DNA of 64,000 nt, taken from Trametes villosa (Eukaryota; Basidiomycota; Agaricomycetes; Polyporales; Polyporaceae). Within the stretch, counting starts at the first letter, position 1; each line of letters begins with the position of its first letter. A program made the translations under genes and the position numbers. A model generated the notes under the pieces. It did not search any database, was not told the DNA's origin, and saw nothing but the letters and a program-made list of their open reading frames with translations. Where the stretch lies: the NCBI GenBank assembly GCA_002964805.2, contig PUDQ02000113.1:186001-250000 (forward strand). Reading direction: 5' to 3'. This document shows positions 41,151 through 51,340 of this stretch, piece by piece.

Positions 41151-42876
41151 ATGACGAAGTATCTCCTGAAGGGAGGAACCATCGCGACGTTTGTCCAGGA
41201 TGAGAAGAAACCTCGTGTCTACAAGGCGGATGTGCTCGTCGAGGGCAACACAATCACCCGCATTGAAGAGAACATCACACCCCAACAGGGCGTCGAGGTC
41301 ATTGACTGCGAGAACAAGTGGATTACCCCCGGCTTCGTCGACACCCACAGGTATAGCTGCTTCACTTGTTCGATCCTACATAGGTTGCTAACCGTTTCAA
41401 TCTCGTAGGCATCTCTACATGTCCGTCTCACGCGGCAGCCATACCGAGTATGTCATACCACTCCCTATAATGTGAAGAGGCTCAGCATCTGAACCCCCAT
41501 TTTCGCAGTATGTCTCTCAGCGAGTACATTGTGAAGTCATTCTGGTACGCACTTTCCTGCCCAGTGTATCATCCCCTTCCGCTCATACTTCCGCTCGCCA
41601 GGACGGTGCAAGGCACGCTCACCCCCGAAGAAGTCGGCATCGGCACGCTCGCCGGCTGCCTCGAGGCCCTCCACAACGGCGTCACCACCGTGCTCGACCA
41701 CTTCAACGTCGCGCACACGCCCGCACACGCCGACGCCGCGCTCGCCGCCGTCGTGCAGTCCGGCGCCCGCATCATCTGGGCGCCCGCGCGCCAGAGCGGC
41801 GCGACCGCGCTCTTCCCCGCGCCCGAGTTCGCGAAGGAAGCGGAGACGGAGAAGTGGCAGCGCGAGAAGGTGCGCGAGTGGGGCGCGGATGGGGGTAAGC
41901 TGCGGCCGGATGGGCGGGTTACTCTGGGGCTCGCGTGAGTGCACATCGTACCTCGGGCTATTGGCACTTTGTGGACATACTGAGCATTGGGACGCAGGTA
42001 CGACTTGACCTGGCGCGGCCCGATTGAGACGCACAAGGAGTGGTTCGACCATGCACGCGCGAACGGTGTCACGCTCATCACCGCGCACATCAGCAAGAGC
42101 GCACCGATCCTGGCCTGGCGTGACGGCGGCCTGCTGGGCCCCGATGTGCTGATGTCGCACTGCAACGGGCTCGCGGACAACACCGCGCCGGATGACGAGT
42201 GCTGGAAGGCGCTGAAGGACAGCGGCGCGGCCATCGGGGCGACGCCCCTCGGCGAGATTGGTATGACCTACGGCAACCACGTTGCGCTCGACGCCGTCGA
42301 GCGGGGGGTGAAGGCCGGGCTGGGAGCCGTGAGTGCAGAGTACTCTGCGAGGCGGAGGATACGGGGCTGATCGATTTTCAGGACACTGTCTCCCTCGCCG
42401 GTGGCGACCTGTTCGGGCCCATGCGCATCGCACTACAGTGGACGCGCGGGCGCGTGCACGAGCACGCGAGGGCGCACCAGCTCACGCCGCCCGTGCATTT
42501 CGCGCACCACACCGCGGACGTGTTCCGGCTCGCGACGCTCGGCGGCGCGGAGGCGCTCAACCTCGCGCACCGCGTCGGCAGCGTCGAGGCGGGCAAGCGC
42601 GCGGACCTGCTCGTGTTCGACGCGGACTCGGTCAACCTCGGCGGCGCGGCGGACCCCGTCGCGAGCGTCGTGATGAACGCGGCGGCGGAGGACATCGAGG
42701 TCGTGTTCGTCGACGGGGAGATCGTGAAGCGGGGGAAGCGGCTGGTGCGGGACTGGAAGCCCGTCGTTGGGGAGCTGAAGAAGCGGGCGCAGGATATCAG
42801 GACGCGCTGGCCGGATGAGAAGCTGGAGGAGCTGTGGAAGCAGTGGTATGACTCCAACGGGCCACCTATGCTCTGA
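41151..42876 (+). CDS. Amidohydrolase 2 (ATZ/TRZ, cytosine-deaminase-like superfamily)
   Basis: Paralogue of the gene at 26607. The start MTKYLLKGGTIATFVQD is at 41151; the metal motif GFVDTHRH is again split by the first intron (41351-41409). Then LYMSVSRGSHTEY, SLSEYIVKSFW, TVQGTLTPEEVGIGTLAGCL, NGVTTVLDHFNVAHTPAHAD, YDLTWRGPIETHKEWFDHAR, VTLITAHI, LMSHCNGLADN, GLGADTVSLAGGDLFGPMR, RLATLGGAEALNLAHRVGSV and KRADLLVFDADSVNLGGAAD, ending YDSNGPPML. Metal and acid residues are conserved with copy 1, so both should be active. It differs in the substrate side (HARANGVT for FARSVPV, and the region after DLFGPMR). About 465 residues. The substrate is not deducible. Confidence 0.88.
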
Positions 42877-43050
42877 TGGGATGTGCGACGCAAATGTACA
42901 GTATGGCGCAGGAGATTGTCGTGTGAAGTCCTGTGATGTATTCGGCACGGCGTGTTGCGGAACACTGGAGGCTCGGGCTGCACAGCTGGTCCCCGAGGGA
43001 TTTGCAAGTGGAAGAAGTCGGAGATGGCTGTGCAAGCGGGTTGTGGGTGC
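42877..43050. repeat. Dispersed ~175-bp repeat, copy A
   Basis: Begins right at the stop of amidohydrolase 2 (GATGTGCGACGCA) and matches 47450-47630 with roughly 80% identity by eye. Both copies keep a parallel open frame on each strand (plus: CKRVV; minus: LHPQPACTAI). Confidence 0.6.
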
Positions 43051-43059
43051 AGGGTTGGC

Positions 43060-43240
43060 GCGTCAGTGCTATCGTAGCTAGAGAACGCTGGGTCGGGAGC
43101 GGGCGCGGAATAAACCTCCCATGCACGCCTGTGCGCCTTCAGGCTGGCAAGGCAGCCCTCCAGCAGGGGTCCTCCACGGGCCCCGTCGATGGCCCCATTT
43201 AGGGCGAGATCAATCTTGTATACGAGCATACGCGGCAAAC
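43060..43240 (-). pseudogene. Broken fragment of an F-box-associated gene
   Basis: On the minus strand the frame reads YKIDLALNGAIDGARG, then LLEGCLASLKAHRRAWEVYS and APAPDPAFSSYDS. This is a close copy of the second exon of the intact F-box gene (YKLNLALSGAIDGARG, RLAGLKAHRHTWRLHS, APDPAFSGYDS, at about 44948-45125). No F-box precedes it, and the sequence beyond FSSYDS does not follow the intact gene but enters the dispersed repeat. It is therefore a truncated duplicate, most likely non-functional. Confidence 0.7.
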
Positions 43241-43523
43241 CGTCGTGACAGTCACCCAGTGCAGATCCTATCCTACACAGATGCATCGGAAAGTACATGG
43301 AGGGCAGCTATCTCGTGGAGTAGAGAATACGATTGAGTTTGTGACCGAAACATGACTTACCCGCGGCCGCGAGTCGTTGAAGGAGGGTAGTTACGAATGA
43401 GGAGCATGCTATGAGCAGATTTACGCCGCGAACGTCCATGAACGTGCCATTCGGTAGACGGAGCCTGATCCCGGCGGCTCACGAGGGACGTAACGCCCTG
43501 CCTGAAAAGCAACAAGACCGGTA

Positions 43524-45324
43524 TCAGCTATCATCTTTGCTCGGGTACATGTCTAGGTGGCAGCAATGTACCATCACGGTCAGCCCGTCCTCGCACACCT
43601 TAACGTCCCAATGCATCTCAGCCATCGCCACCCTCTCAGCGGCACTGATGCTGAAAGACTTGTGATAGACTGCATACGGGAGCCGCGCCGGGGACGCAGG
43701 GGGAAAGAGTGCGGGGTGCCAATGTCGCGCCAGCGCGGACGGGGGCAGTATGTCGAAATACTTCGCCGCGAGGCTCAAGTTGCTCTTCGTCGTCTCTGGG
43801 TGCGAGGCATTCGCCCAGGGATGCATGTGGAATACGAATAGGTTGATGTCTAATGGAGCAGGAAGGCGGTCCCCGTGAAGAAGCGGTAATATGGCAACCA
43901 GCAGACGGGACCCCGAGGAGAAGATAGACATTTTGAGGCCCTTTCTGTGCGCGCCGTGAGCCGGGCGGCGGAGGAGAATGCTACTCTCCAGACCCCATTC
44001 CTCCCACTGTAATGGCCGTTGCCACCCAGGCCGAGCTGTCCGGATTTGCGCAAGCAACGTGATACGCGGGATACAGATGATTTGACGATAGCTTATAGCG
44101 CGATTCACGGACTCCCAGAACTCGGAGGTGATTGCTACCAGAGCGGAAGAAGGGTCGTCTTGAAAGGCCCCGCGGTATTCCGTAGACTCCCTGGGGGTCT
44201 GACACTGCAGGTTCCAGAGAAAAGAGTCGTATTGAATGTTAGGGTCGCCGGGCAATCGAAAAGTGCAGATAGGCGACGGGTCGACCTCCTGGGAGTGAAG
44301 TTGAAGATGGGGGTCCAACATGTATGCGCGCATCTTATCGTTTTCGCCTGTAAGGAGGACGTCGTCTGCCAAGATTTCATGTCGTAGGAAGCCTTCATGA
44401 GTGAGATTCTAGCAGGGAATTTCTCTGCAATGAGACGACTGATTACTGATAGATTTGTAGCGGTAGATACTGACCAAAATCATGACACCAGTCTTCCAGT
44501 TATAGACGTATAGCGCGCGGGAGAACGTACAAGAGACGATATCGCCACCGACTCTCAATGCGCACGATGAATCCGTGCTGCCCGGGAGTACGCAAGCGCC
44601 GGACGCAGCTAGTGGGTGGGGCACCATCTTCCCATCCGGACAGAGCAGGAATACATGGATAGAGAACCTTAGTGAAGAGAGGCGGTAAATTTCTCCCGAA
44701 CGCAACAGCAGAAACCGGTAGGTCATACCTGAGGACTCTGTCCCATCCACCTATAGCCACGATTCCTAGGGAGAGATCGCTCGCGCCGACTTTCGGCAAC
44801 AGTCCAGCCGCATCTGTGTCGAGAATCCACTCGTTCGCCGGTATACAGCGCGTGACAGAACGGGGAAGAGATAGCCGTAGCTCGGACCCGACCAGCAGAG
44901 AGGTTAGTGGACTATTAAGATACATTTCCTCGGGCAGGTTTTGTGTATCGGCGCTATCATAGCCAGAGAAAGCTGGGTCGGGAGCAAGCACAGAGTGAAG
45001 TCGCCAGGTATGCCTATGCGCTTTCAGGCCCGCAAGGCGGTCTGCCATTGGGGGCCCACTGCCGCGAGCCCCATCGATGGCTCCGGATAGGGCAAGGTTG
45101 AGCTTGTACTGGATCTCGCATGACGAGTTGACGACCGCGCAGATGTGCCGACAGACCTGCAAGGAGTCGTTCACAACCAGTACGATCAATACTGGGTGAG
45201 CACGGCACTGGCATATCTGTGATGACGAGTTTCGCACCTGTTGGAAAGCGCTCAGATCCCTGAGATCGAGTTGCAGTATAATGGCAATCAAGATCTCCGC
45301 AGGCAGATCAACACAGGTAGCCAT
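43524..45324 (-). CDS. F-box protein of basidiomycete type
   Basis: Probable substrate receptor for an SCF ubiquitin ligase. The start MATCVDLPAEILIAIILQLD at 45324 contains the F-box (LPAEILIAIILQLDLRDLSA). After an intron near 45238-45170 come VCRHICAVVNSSCEIQYKLN and LALSGAIDGARG. A propeller-like C-terminal part is spread over three more exons: LTSLLVGSELRLSLP, IVAIGGWDRVLRY, LYVYNWKTGVMIL, LADDVLLTGENDKMRAYMLD and WESVNRAISYRQIICIPRIT. It ends DMYPSKDDS at 43524. About 480 residues. The F-box is clear; the stop could lie further on if one more intron removes it. Confidence 0.75.
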
Positions 45325-46119
45325 TTGAGCGGCGTCGAAGCAGCCTTGGTATATACGCTGGGGAGGTTCAGATCATCCTAGCAAGCTACTTACCGCTGAG
45401 CCTGTTGCCTCGGAGGACAGCGCCGGAGTATGCCGACTCATTTAGAGCTAGGTCACACGGGCGCTTAGCGCACAATGCTCTTCTACCAGCGTCTACCGCC
45501 GTCGGAATCGACTGCTCTCCAGCGAACCATCGGCTGAGCACGCTGGTGAGTAGTTGCCATTCTCAAGAAGCGTAGCCCGAACTCAATCTGGTGTTTCATC
45601 TGTACAACGCGGACGGCGGCGATAGGACTCGGACGTTCCGTTAATAGTCTACACCTCAGTTGACTTCTTAGCTACTAAACGCCGCCGCTTGCGCTCGTCC
45701 GTCCTCGAACATATGAGTAGGCTTACAACCCCGCGCAGCATGGCTGCTGGAGACCCGACCTCGAAGGCATAGAACTTCCAGGCTCAAACAGCCGTTAGTA
45801 CAAGCCAGACGTCCCGGAGTCTCCACAGGGTTTTACAGGCGAGTGGTAGTACGGAAGTCATGACCAGCGCTCACACTGACAGACCAAGTGTCGCAGCCAG
45901 AGATCCGATCCATCAACGCATCCTTCTGAGTATATGGCTTGCATTCACGTAATCCCGACAGCCACTGGCAAGAACCATGAACCGGCCTCAAAACTTACTA
46001 CTTTGCGCCGCTCTAATCGCCGGGCCCTCCTCTCCCACCTACCACGCTCCTCGTCGTCCACTCCCGGGCCCCAGACCCTCAGCGCACGGCGGCAGGACAC
46101 CCGCGACGTTCTCTGACAG
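45325..46119. promoter_or_regulatory. Divergent upstream region; start of the tandem duplication
   Basis: About 800 bases. From about 45481 it matches 47665 onward, so the promoter was copied with the gene. Contains an ATG at 45977 opening a hydrophobic stretch (NLLLCAALIAG) that may be a signal-peptide exon of the next gene. Confidence 0.5.
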
Positions 46120-47395
46120 ATGGCCTTCTGCGAGCAAAGCGTGCAAATTGACGACTTCGACGACCGCGTCGTGTACTCAGGGCCTTGGCAGGCCTTCACT
46201 GACCAAACATTTGGCTCCAACGGGACACGGCACGTCGCTACCGCCCCCGGCCTCAGTGCCAACTTCAAGTTCAATGGTGAGCCCGCTGTAATTTCCCGTG
46301 TGCTGCTCAGAGCTCACGTGCAAACGGGCGCCAGGTTCATGTCTCATCGTGAACGGCATCGTAGGGGTGGGCGGGACCTCCCCGATGCCACCTACGACCT
46401 TCATCCTCGACGGGCACTTCTCGCAGATGAACGGATCCGTCATGGAGGGAGCGACGTTTCCGGGCACGAAATTTGTCCAATCTGTGTTCTACATGGCCTT
46501 TTCGATCACGGAGGGAGCGCACGAGCTCATCATCACGAATATCGGCGGGAGCGCGTCCAACCCGCTGATGCTCGACGGGTTCATTATCACGCCACTGCAG
46601 ACAAATACCAGCAGCTCATCTGGTACGTGATTTTCCGTCCTAAGTATCTGCATACCCTATCACGGCACTTCTAACGGTTTTACGCCCATAGCCGCTTCAT
46701 CTCCTACCACTAACAGCTCAGCGACCACCCTCCCGTCGACCACGTTGACATCTTCCCTGGCGTCAGCTAGCCCTTCGGGAGCCACACTCGCCTCTTCTTC
46801 GTCTTCGCGCTCCCATACTGGCACGATTGTCGGGGGTGTCGTAGCTGGTGTCGGTGGCTTCCTTGTGCTTGCGTTGTTGGCTTGCTTGGTACTGCGCTCT
46901 CGGAGGCGGCGTGGAGGCGCGGTACTATCCGGTGCGTGGCCCTCTCTTACGTCGTTAGTTACGTTCTTGCGCTAATATCACGTCCGTTCAGACATCCGCC
47001 CTTTCGCGGCCTGGAGAGGGCATGATGGTGCCGTGCCTCCTAACTCTGGCTCCCCAGGAGTATATCCCGAAAAGAACGCTCAGACCATTGGTTCCCGAAG
47101 CCCTGATGCTGGCCCAAAATCCTCCGGACTCATCTCTCCTGGGCCTGATGCCCCTGTAATGGGCACGCCGGACCCCGCGCCTCACCCGAACGAGGGATTC
47201 TATACGGCTCCAAAGACTCGACCTCCTCATTACGCTCCTTGATCGTCTTATGATGTCCTACCTGACCGTCCTGTGCCATTATCCTTCTGTACTTGGTCTC
47301 GCTGAGAATGTGGAAGCCTCCACGAGTTCTCCATTCGGTATATTATGTGCTAACAATACGCTTGCGCGGCTGCCCTCGTCTCGGCTCTTGGTTAC
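45481..47395 (+). repeat. Tandem duplication unit 1
   Basis: Whole-gene unit including promoter and about 150 bases of 3' flank; it aligns with unit 2 at 47665-49545, e.g. CATCGGCTGAGCACGCTGG near each left end. Confidence 0.7.
46120..47242 (+). CDS. Single-pass membrane protein, tandem copy 1
   Basis: The body starts MAFCEQSVQIDDFDDRVVYS at 46120, though a signal-peptide exon from 45977 is possible. The first domain is a beta-sandwich-like extracellular module: VVYSGPWQAFTDQTFGSNGT, SCLIVNGIVGVGGTSP, TTFILDGHFSQ, QSVFYMAFSITEGAHELIIT and LMLDGFIITPLQ. After a Ser/Thr stalk (SATTLPSTTLTSSLASASPS) comes the membrane helix GTIVGGVVAGVGGFLVLALL, then LRSRRRRGG. The cytosolic tail exon starts DIRPFAAWRGHDGAVPPN and ends PRPPHYAP-like (KTRPPHYAP). 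Four exons, about 295 residues. This plan is frequent in Agaricomycetes as a putative surface sensor or wall-binding protein, without known ligand. Confidence 0.7.
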
Positions 47396-47664
47396 AATGA
47401 TTTCACCCTCGCCTCCCTACGCACTTCTTCGTGGGGGTCGCCCACAGTGATGGCATGTGCGACGCAGATGTACAGTACTGCGCACGGGGCTGTCGTGCGA
47501 AGTCCCGCAATGTTTCGGTACGGCATATTGCGGATCAAGTGGGGGTTCGGGCTGCACAGCTGGACGCCGAGGGATTTGCGAGTCAAAGAAGTCGGGGATG
47601 GCTGTGCAAGCGGGTTGTGGATGTAGGTCGCCGCGGGCGCTTATAACATGGGATAGGGTCTCTC
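47243..47664. other. Spacer between the tandem copies
   Basis: About 420 bases. The first 150 match the sequence after copy 2; the rest is the dispersed repeat and unique sequence. Confidence 0.5.
47450..47630. repeat. Dispersed ~175-bp repeat, copy B
   Basis: Matches 42877-43050 (see there). It sits precisely between the two membrane-protein genes. Confidence 0.6.
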
Positions 47665-49545
47665 TTCTACTACTGCCGTCGGAAACGATCGCTCTCCTGT
47701 GAAGCATCGGCTGAGCACGCTGGTGAGTGGTTGCCATCTCGCAATGAGGCGTCGCTCGACTCTAATCGGCAGTTTCATCTGCACAGCGCGGACGACCCTG
47801 CCATCAAGACGTTCCGTTACTAGTCTACACCTCTGTTGACATCTCTAAACGCCGCTCGCGTCCGTCCATCCTCGCATAGCAGGCCTACAACCCCGCGGAG
47901 CATGGCTGTTAGAGGCCCGATCCCGCAGGCATCGGACTCCCAAGCTCAAATAGTCATGACAGTACAAGCCAGCCCTTCGGGGGTCTCCACAGGTTTCGTA
48001 GTACGGGAGCCATGATCAGCGCTCACAGGCCAAGGGCCTAACCGGCGATCCGAGCCATCAGTGCATTCTCCTGTGTGGTTTGCATTCACGTAATCCCGAC
48101 AGCCAGGAACCAAGAACCCGGCCTCAAAACGTACTCCTTTGCGCAGCTTTGCTCGCCCCGCCCCCTCCCACCGACCACGCTCTTCGTCGCCCACCCGCGG
48201 TCCCTTGACCCCCAGCCCACGGCGGTAGGACACCCGCGACGTATCCTTACAGATGGCCCTCTGCGAGCGAAGCGTGCAGATTGACGACTTTGACGACCGT
48301 ATCGTGTACTCCGGGCCTTGGCAGGCCTTCACTGACCAGAAGTTCGGCTCCAACGGGACCCGCCATGTCGCGACTGCGCCCGGACTCACAGCCAACTTCA
48401 AGTTCAATGGTGAGTCCCTATAAAAGGCGGTCGGTTGTCCAGAGCTCATGCGCACGGCGGACAGGCTCGTGCGTGTTTGTGAGCGGCATCGTAGGGGTGA
48501 ACGGGACCTTCCCGATGCCGCCTACGACGTTCATCCTCGACGGGCACTTCACGCAGATGAACCAATCCGTCACAGAGGGAGCGACGTTTCCGGGCACGAA
48601 ATTTGTCCAGTCTGTGTTCTACATCGCCTTCACGCTCTCGGAAGGAGCGCACGAGCTCATCATCACGAACATCGGCGGAAACGCGTCTACGCCGCTAATG
48701 CTCGACGGGTTCATTATCACGCCACTGCAGACGAACACTAGTAGCAGCTCATCTGGTACGCGGCTCAAGCTCTGTTATGGATCACTAATGTGACCGCCTT
48801 TTCTGACTGTGTTCTCACAGCCGCACCATCCTCTACTACCACTAGTAGTTTGGCAACGTCTTCGTCGACCACGTTGACATCTTCCTCAACGTCCGCTACC
48901 CCTTCAGGGGCCTCACTCGCCTCATCTTCGTCTTCGCGCTCCCACACAGGCGCGATCGTCGGTGGAGTTGTCGGTGGGGTCGGCGGCTTCCTTGTCCTCG
49001 CTTTGTTGGCGTTCTTGGTACTGCGCTCCAGACGACGTGGTAGGGCGGCATCCGGTACGTGTTCCCCTGCTATGTCCCTAAATTGTGTACACCTCACCGC
49101 TAACCCTCCGTCTATTCAGATATCCGCCCTTTCGCAGCTTGGCGAGGGCAGGATGGCGCCGTTCCGCCTAACGCCAGCTCTCCAGGAGTGTACCCGGAAA
49201 AACACGCTCAGACTGCTGGGCCCCGAGGTCCTGATTCTGGACCTAGTGCCTCTGGGGACGTCTCTTCGGGGCCCGCGGCGGGCACATCCGACCCTACACC
49301 TCACCCGAACGAGCGGTTCTACACGGCTTCGAAGCCTCGACCCCCTCACTACGCTCCTTGATCGTGTCTTGTCTCTTGTACTGCCTTGTCTGTTGTTATG
49401 GCTGTCCTGTGTGTATCTTCCTATTATGCTTGATCTCGCTGGGAATGTCGATGTCTTCATGAATCCTCGTCCTCGGTCAGTCGTGTGCAGGCGATGCAAC
49501 GTGCAGAATTCTTTGCGAGGCTGCCCTCATCTTCTTAGCTCTTAC
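47665..49545 (+). repeat. Tandem duplication unit 2
   Basis: Direct copy of unit 1 (see there); coding parts are best conserved, the leader has small deletions. Confidence 0.7.
48253..49361 (+). CDS. Single-pass membrane protein, tandem copy 2
   Basis: Near-duplicate of the gene at 46120. The body starts MALCERSVQIDDFDDRIVYS at 48253, followed by GPWQAFTDQKFGSNGTRHVA, CVFVSGIVGVNGTFP, TTFILDGHFTQM, QSVFYIAFTLSEGAHELIIT and LMLDGFIITPLQ. A Ser/Thr stalk (TSSLATSSSTTLTSSSTSAT), the membrane segment GAIVGGVVGGVGGFLVLALL and LRSRRRGRA follow. The last exon runs DIRPFAAWRGQDGAVPPN, with GPSASGDVSSGPAAGTSD (longer than in copy 1), and ends PRPPHYAP. Same four exons. The ATG that could open a signal peptide in copy 1 is lost here (AACCCGG instead of CATGAACCGG), so either that exon is not used or this copy lost its targeting. 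Confidence 0.7.
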
Positions 49546-49986
49546 CTGCGGTGCTGGTATACTCGGCCCTCTCCGGAAACAGCTGTACTCCAATGTACTG
49601 TGCACACGTCAACCCGGTTTCTACCCTGGTTTGCACCTTGTACATGGCTCCGGTAGGACGTTCATCAGACGGAACCGCGAGTGAAAATCCAGAAAGGCAG
49701 CACGCCTCAGCAGCAAACGTCCGATAAACACGAAACAGTACAACTATTACACAAATGCTATGCGACGATTATCCAACGAGATGGGCTCTAGGGGGTCTGG
49801 GCACGTAAGGCCGTCTACGGGGTCGGGAACAGGAGGCGAAGACTGGTCGAAAGCAGACGACGGGACACGAGACACCCTACATAAACCCAGAGAGGACGGA
49901 AAGGCAAGAGCGGCAGAGCGGTGGGAGGCGGAGGCAAGCGGGACGTCTATGCTAGGAGATGAGTAGAGCGGAGAAGAGCGCGCAGA
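49362..49986. other. Intergenic, convergent gene ends
   Basis: About 625 bases; the first 180 belong to the duplicated unit. No gene seen in the remainder. Confidence 0.45.
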
Positions 49987-51340
49987 TCACGCCTCGGCGG
50001 TGGAGAGGCGGGGCATCGTCGGCGCGTTGTCTATCTTGCGGAAGGGGCCCGCGTAGCCCTCGAGGTAGCTGTGGTCGCGGCGGCGCGAGATGATCTGCAT
50101 GGGCGTGTAGAACTCGAGCGTCGTCCAGTAGAAGAGCCGGCTGTGCTGCGCGGCGATCTTGTCGTAGTCGACTACGCGAATCACACAGTGAGCACAGGGA
50201 TAACAAGGGCGAAGAAGGTCGAAGCGTACCTTCGAGAGCAGAACGGAGGTCCAGCCAGGTCTTCGTCACGTCGGTGATAATAACGTCTATGCCCCACCGC
50301 ACAGCCTGAAATGTAACGTCTCAGCATCCCGCGTAAAGCGCGTCGTGCAGTATTGCACACCTCAACCATGTGCTCAGGCTCGTTGACAGTCCACGCCATG
50401 ACGCGCTTGCCCGCCTGCTTGCAGTCCTTGCGGAACTTCGCGCCGTCGGCCATGCCGAGCGTCGAGAACTTGATCGAGAACACGTCGCAGCTGTCCCAGA
50501 AGAACTTGCGCGCGACGGCGATGTCCGAGCCGATGTACGAGCGACGGCAGTACGGCAGGTGCGCCTTCGCGTGCGGGAGGAAGCTCGGGTGCCAGAGCCC
50601 GAGCAGGATGCGCGGCGCGAGCGTGCGCTCCCAGTCCGGCTGCGCGGAGATGATGCCGTGCATGAGCGCGAAGAGGTGCGCGGGCTTGTTCTGCACCTTC
50701 ACGTCGACGTTGAACTTGACGTGCTGGTTCTCGGGCTGGGAGGGTGTGAGCGAAGGGGTATGCGCGCATGGGAGGTCTGCGTACCCGCATGAGCAGCTTG
50801 ATGGTCTCCTCGAAAGTGGCCAGGGCCTGCTTGGGCTCCTTGACGGTCCGGAGCTGGTGCAGTCCACCCTCTCCATGCCACAACCTTTCCCTAATGAGCC
50901 CTGCACATAGAGCGGTCAGCGACCACGGACACACTTGGCATGTGATTGCATACCTGTCCCATCCGTGACCCTGTCGACGGCTGTACGCTACGTGTGAGCT
51001 GTATGTCATTTGGGGAGCCAGCGAAGTGGAAACTCACAAGGGTCGTGGAACATGACAACGACATCGTCTACAGATACGTGGACGTCTGCTCACGATGGTC
51101 ACGGGCTGCAAGGGGGAGAGGGAACGCGCGGGGAAACAATACCGCTCTCGATGCCCTCGGCGCCGTCACGGATGGCGGCCTCGAAGCTTGCGAGCGTGTT
51201 CTCGGGGTAGGATGCCGAAGCCTATTGATTTACGCGTCGCAAAAGTCAAGGACTGGAACTGGAGCAATGCTGGACACGTTACACACTCCGCGGTGGCCCC
51301 AGCACTCGGGCATGACCTTGGGGGTGGCGTAGGCGGACAT
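49987..51340 (-). CDS. Glycerophosphodiester phosphodiesterase 2 (GDPD family)
   Basis: Second GDPD of the window. Exon 1 from 51340 is MSAYATPKVMPECWGHRG; exon 2 ASASYPENTLASFEAAIRDG and GAEGIES; exon 3 DVHVSVDDVVVMFHD. Later exons give QHVKFNVDVKVQNKPAHLFA, RILLGLWHPSFLPHAKAHLP, YCRRSYIGSDIAVARKFFWD, SCDVFSIKFSTLGMADGAKF, CKQAGKRVMAWTVNEPEHMV and GIDVIITDVTKTWLDLRSAL. The end is AAQHSRLFYWTTLEFYTPMQ, RRDHSYLEGYAGPFRKIDN and MPRLSTAEA. Catalytic His, metal Glu/Asp and the second His are all kept. About 370 residues. Exon borders coincide with GDPD 1 up to the C-terminal part, where the two diverge most. Confidence 0.9.
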
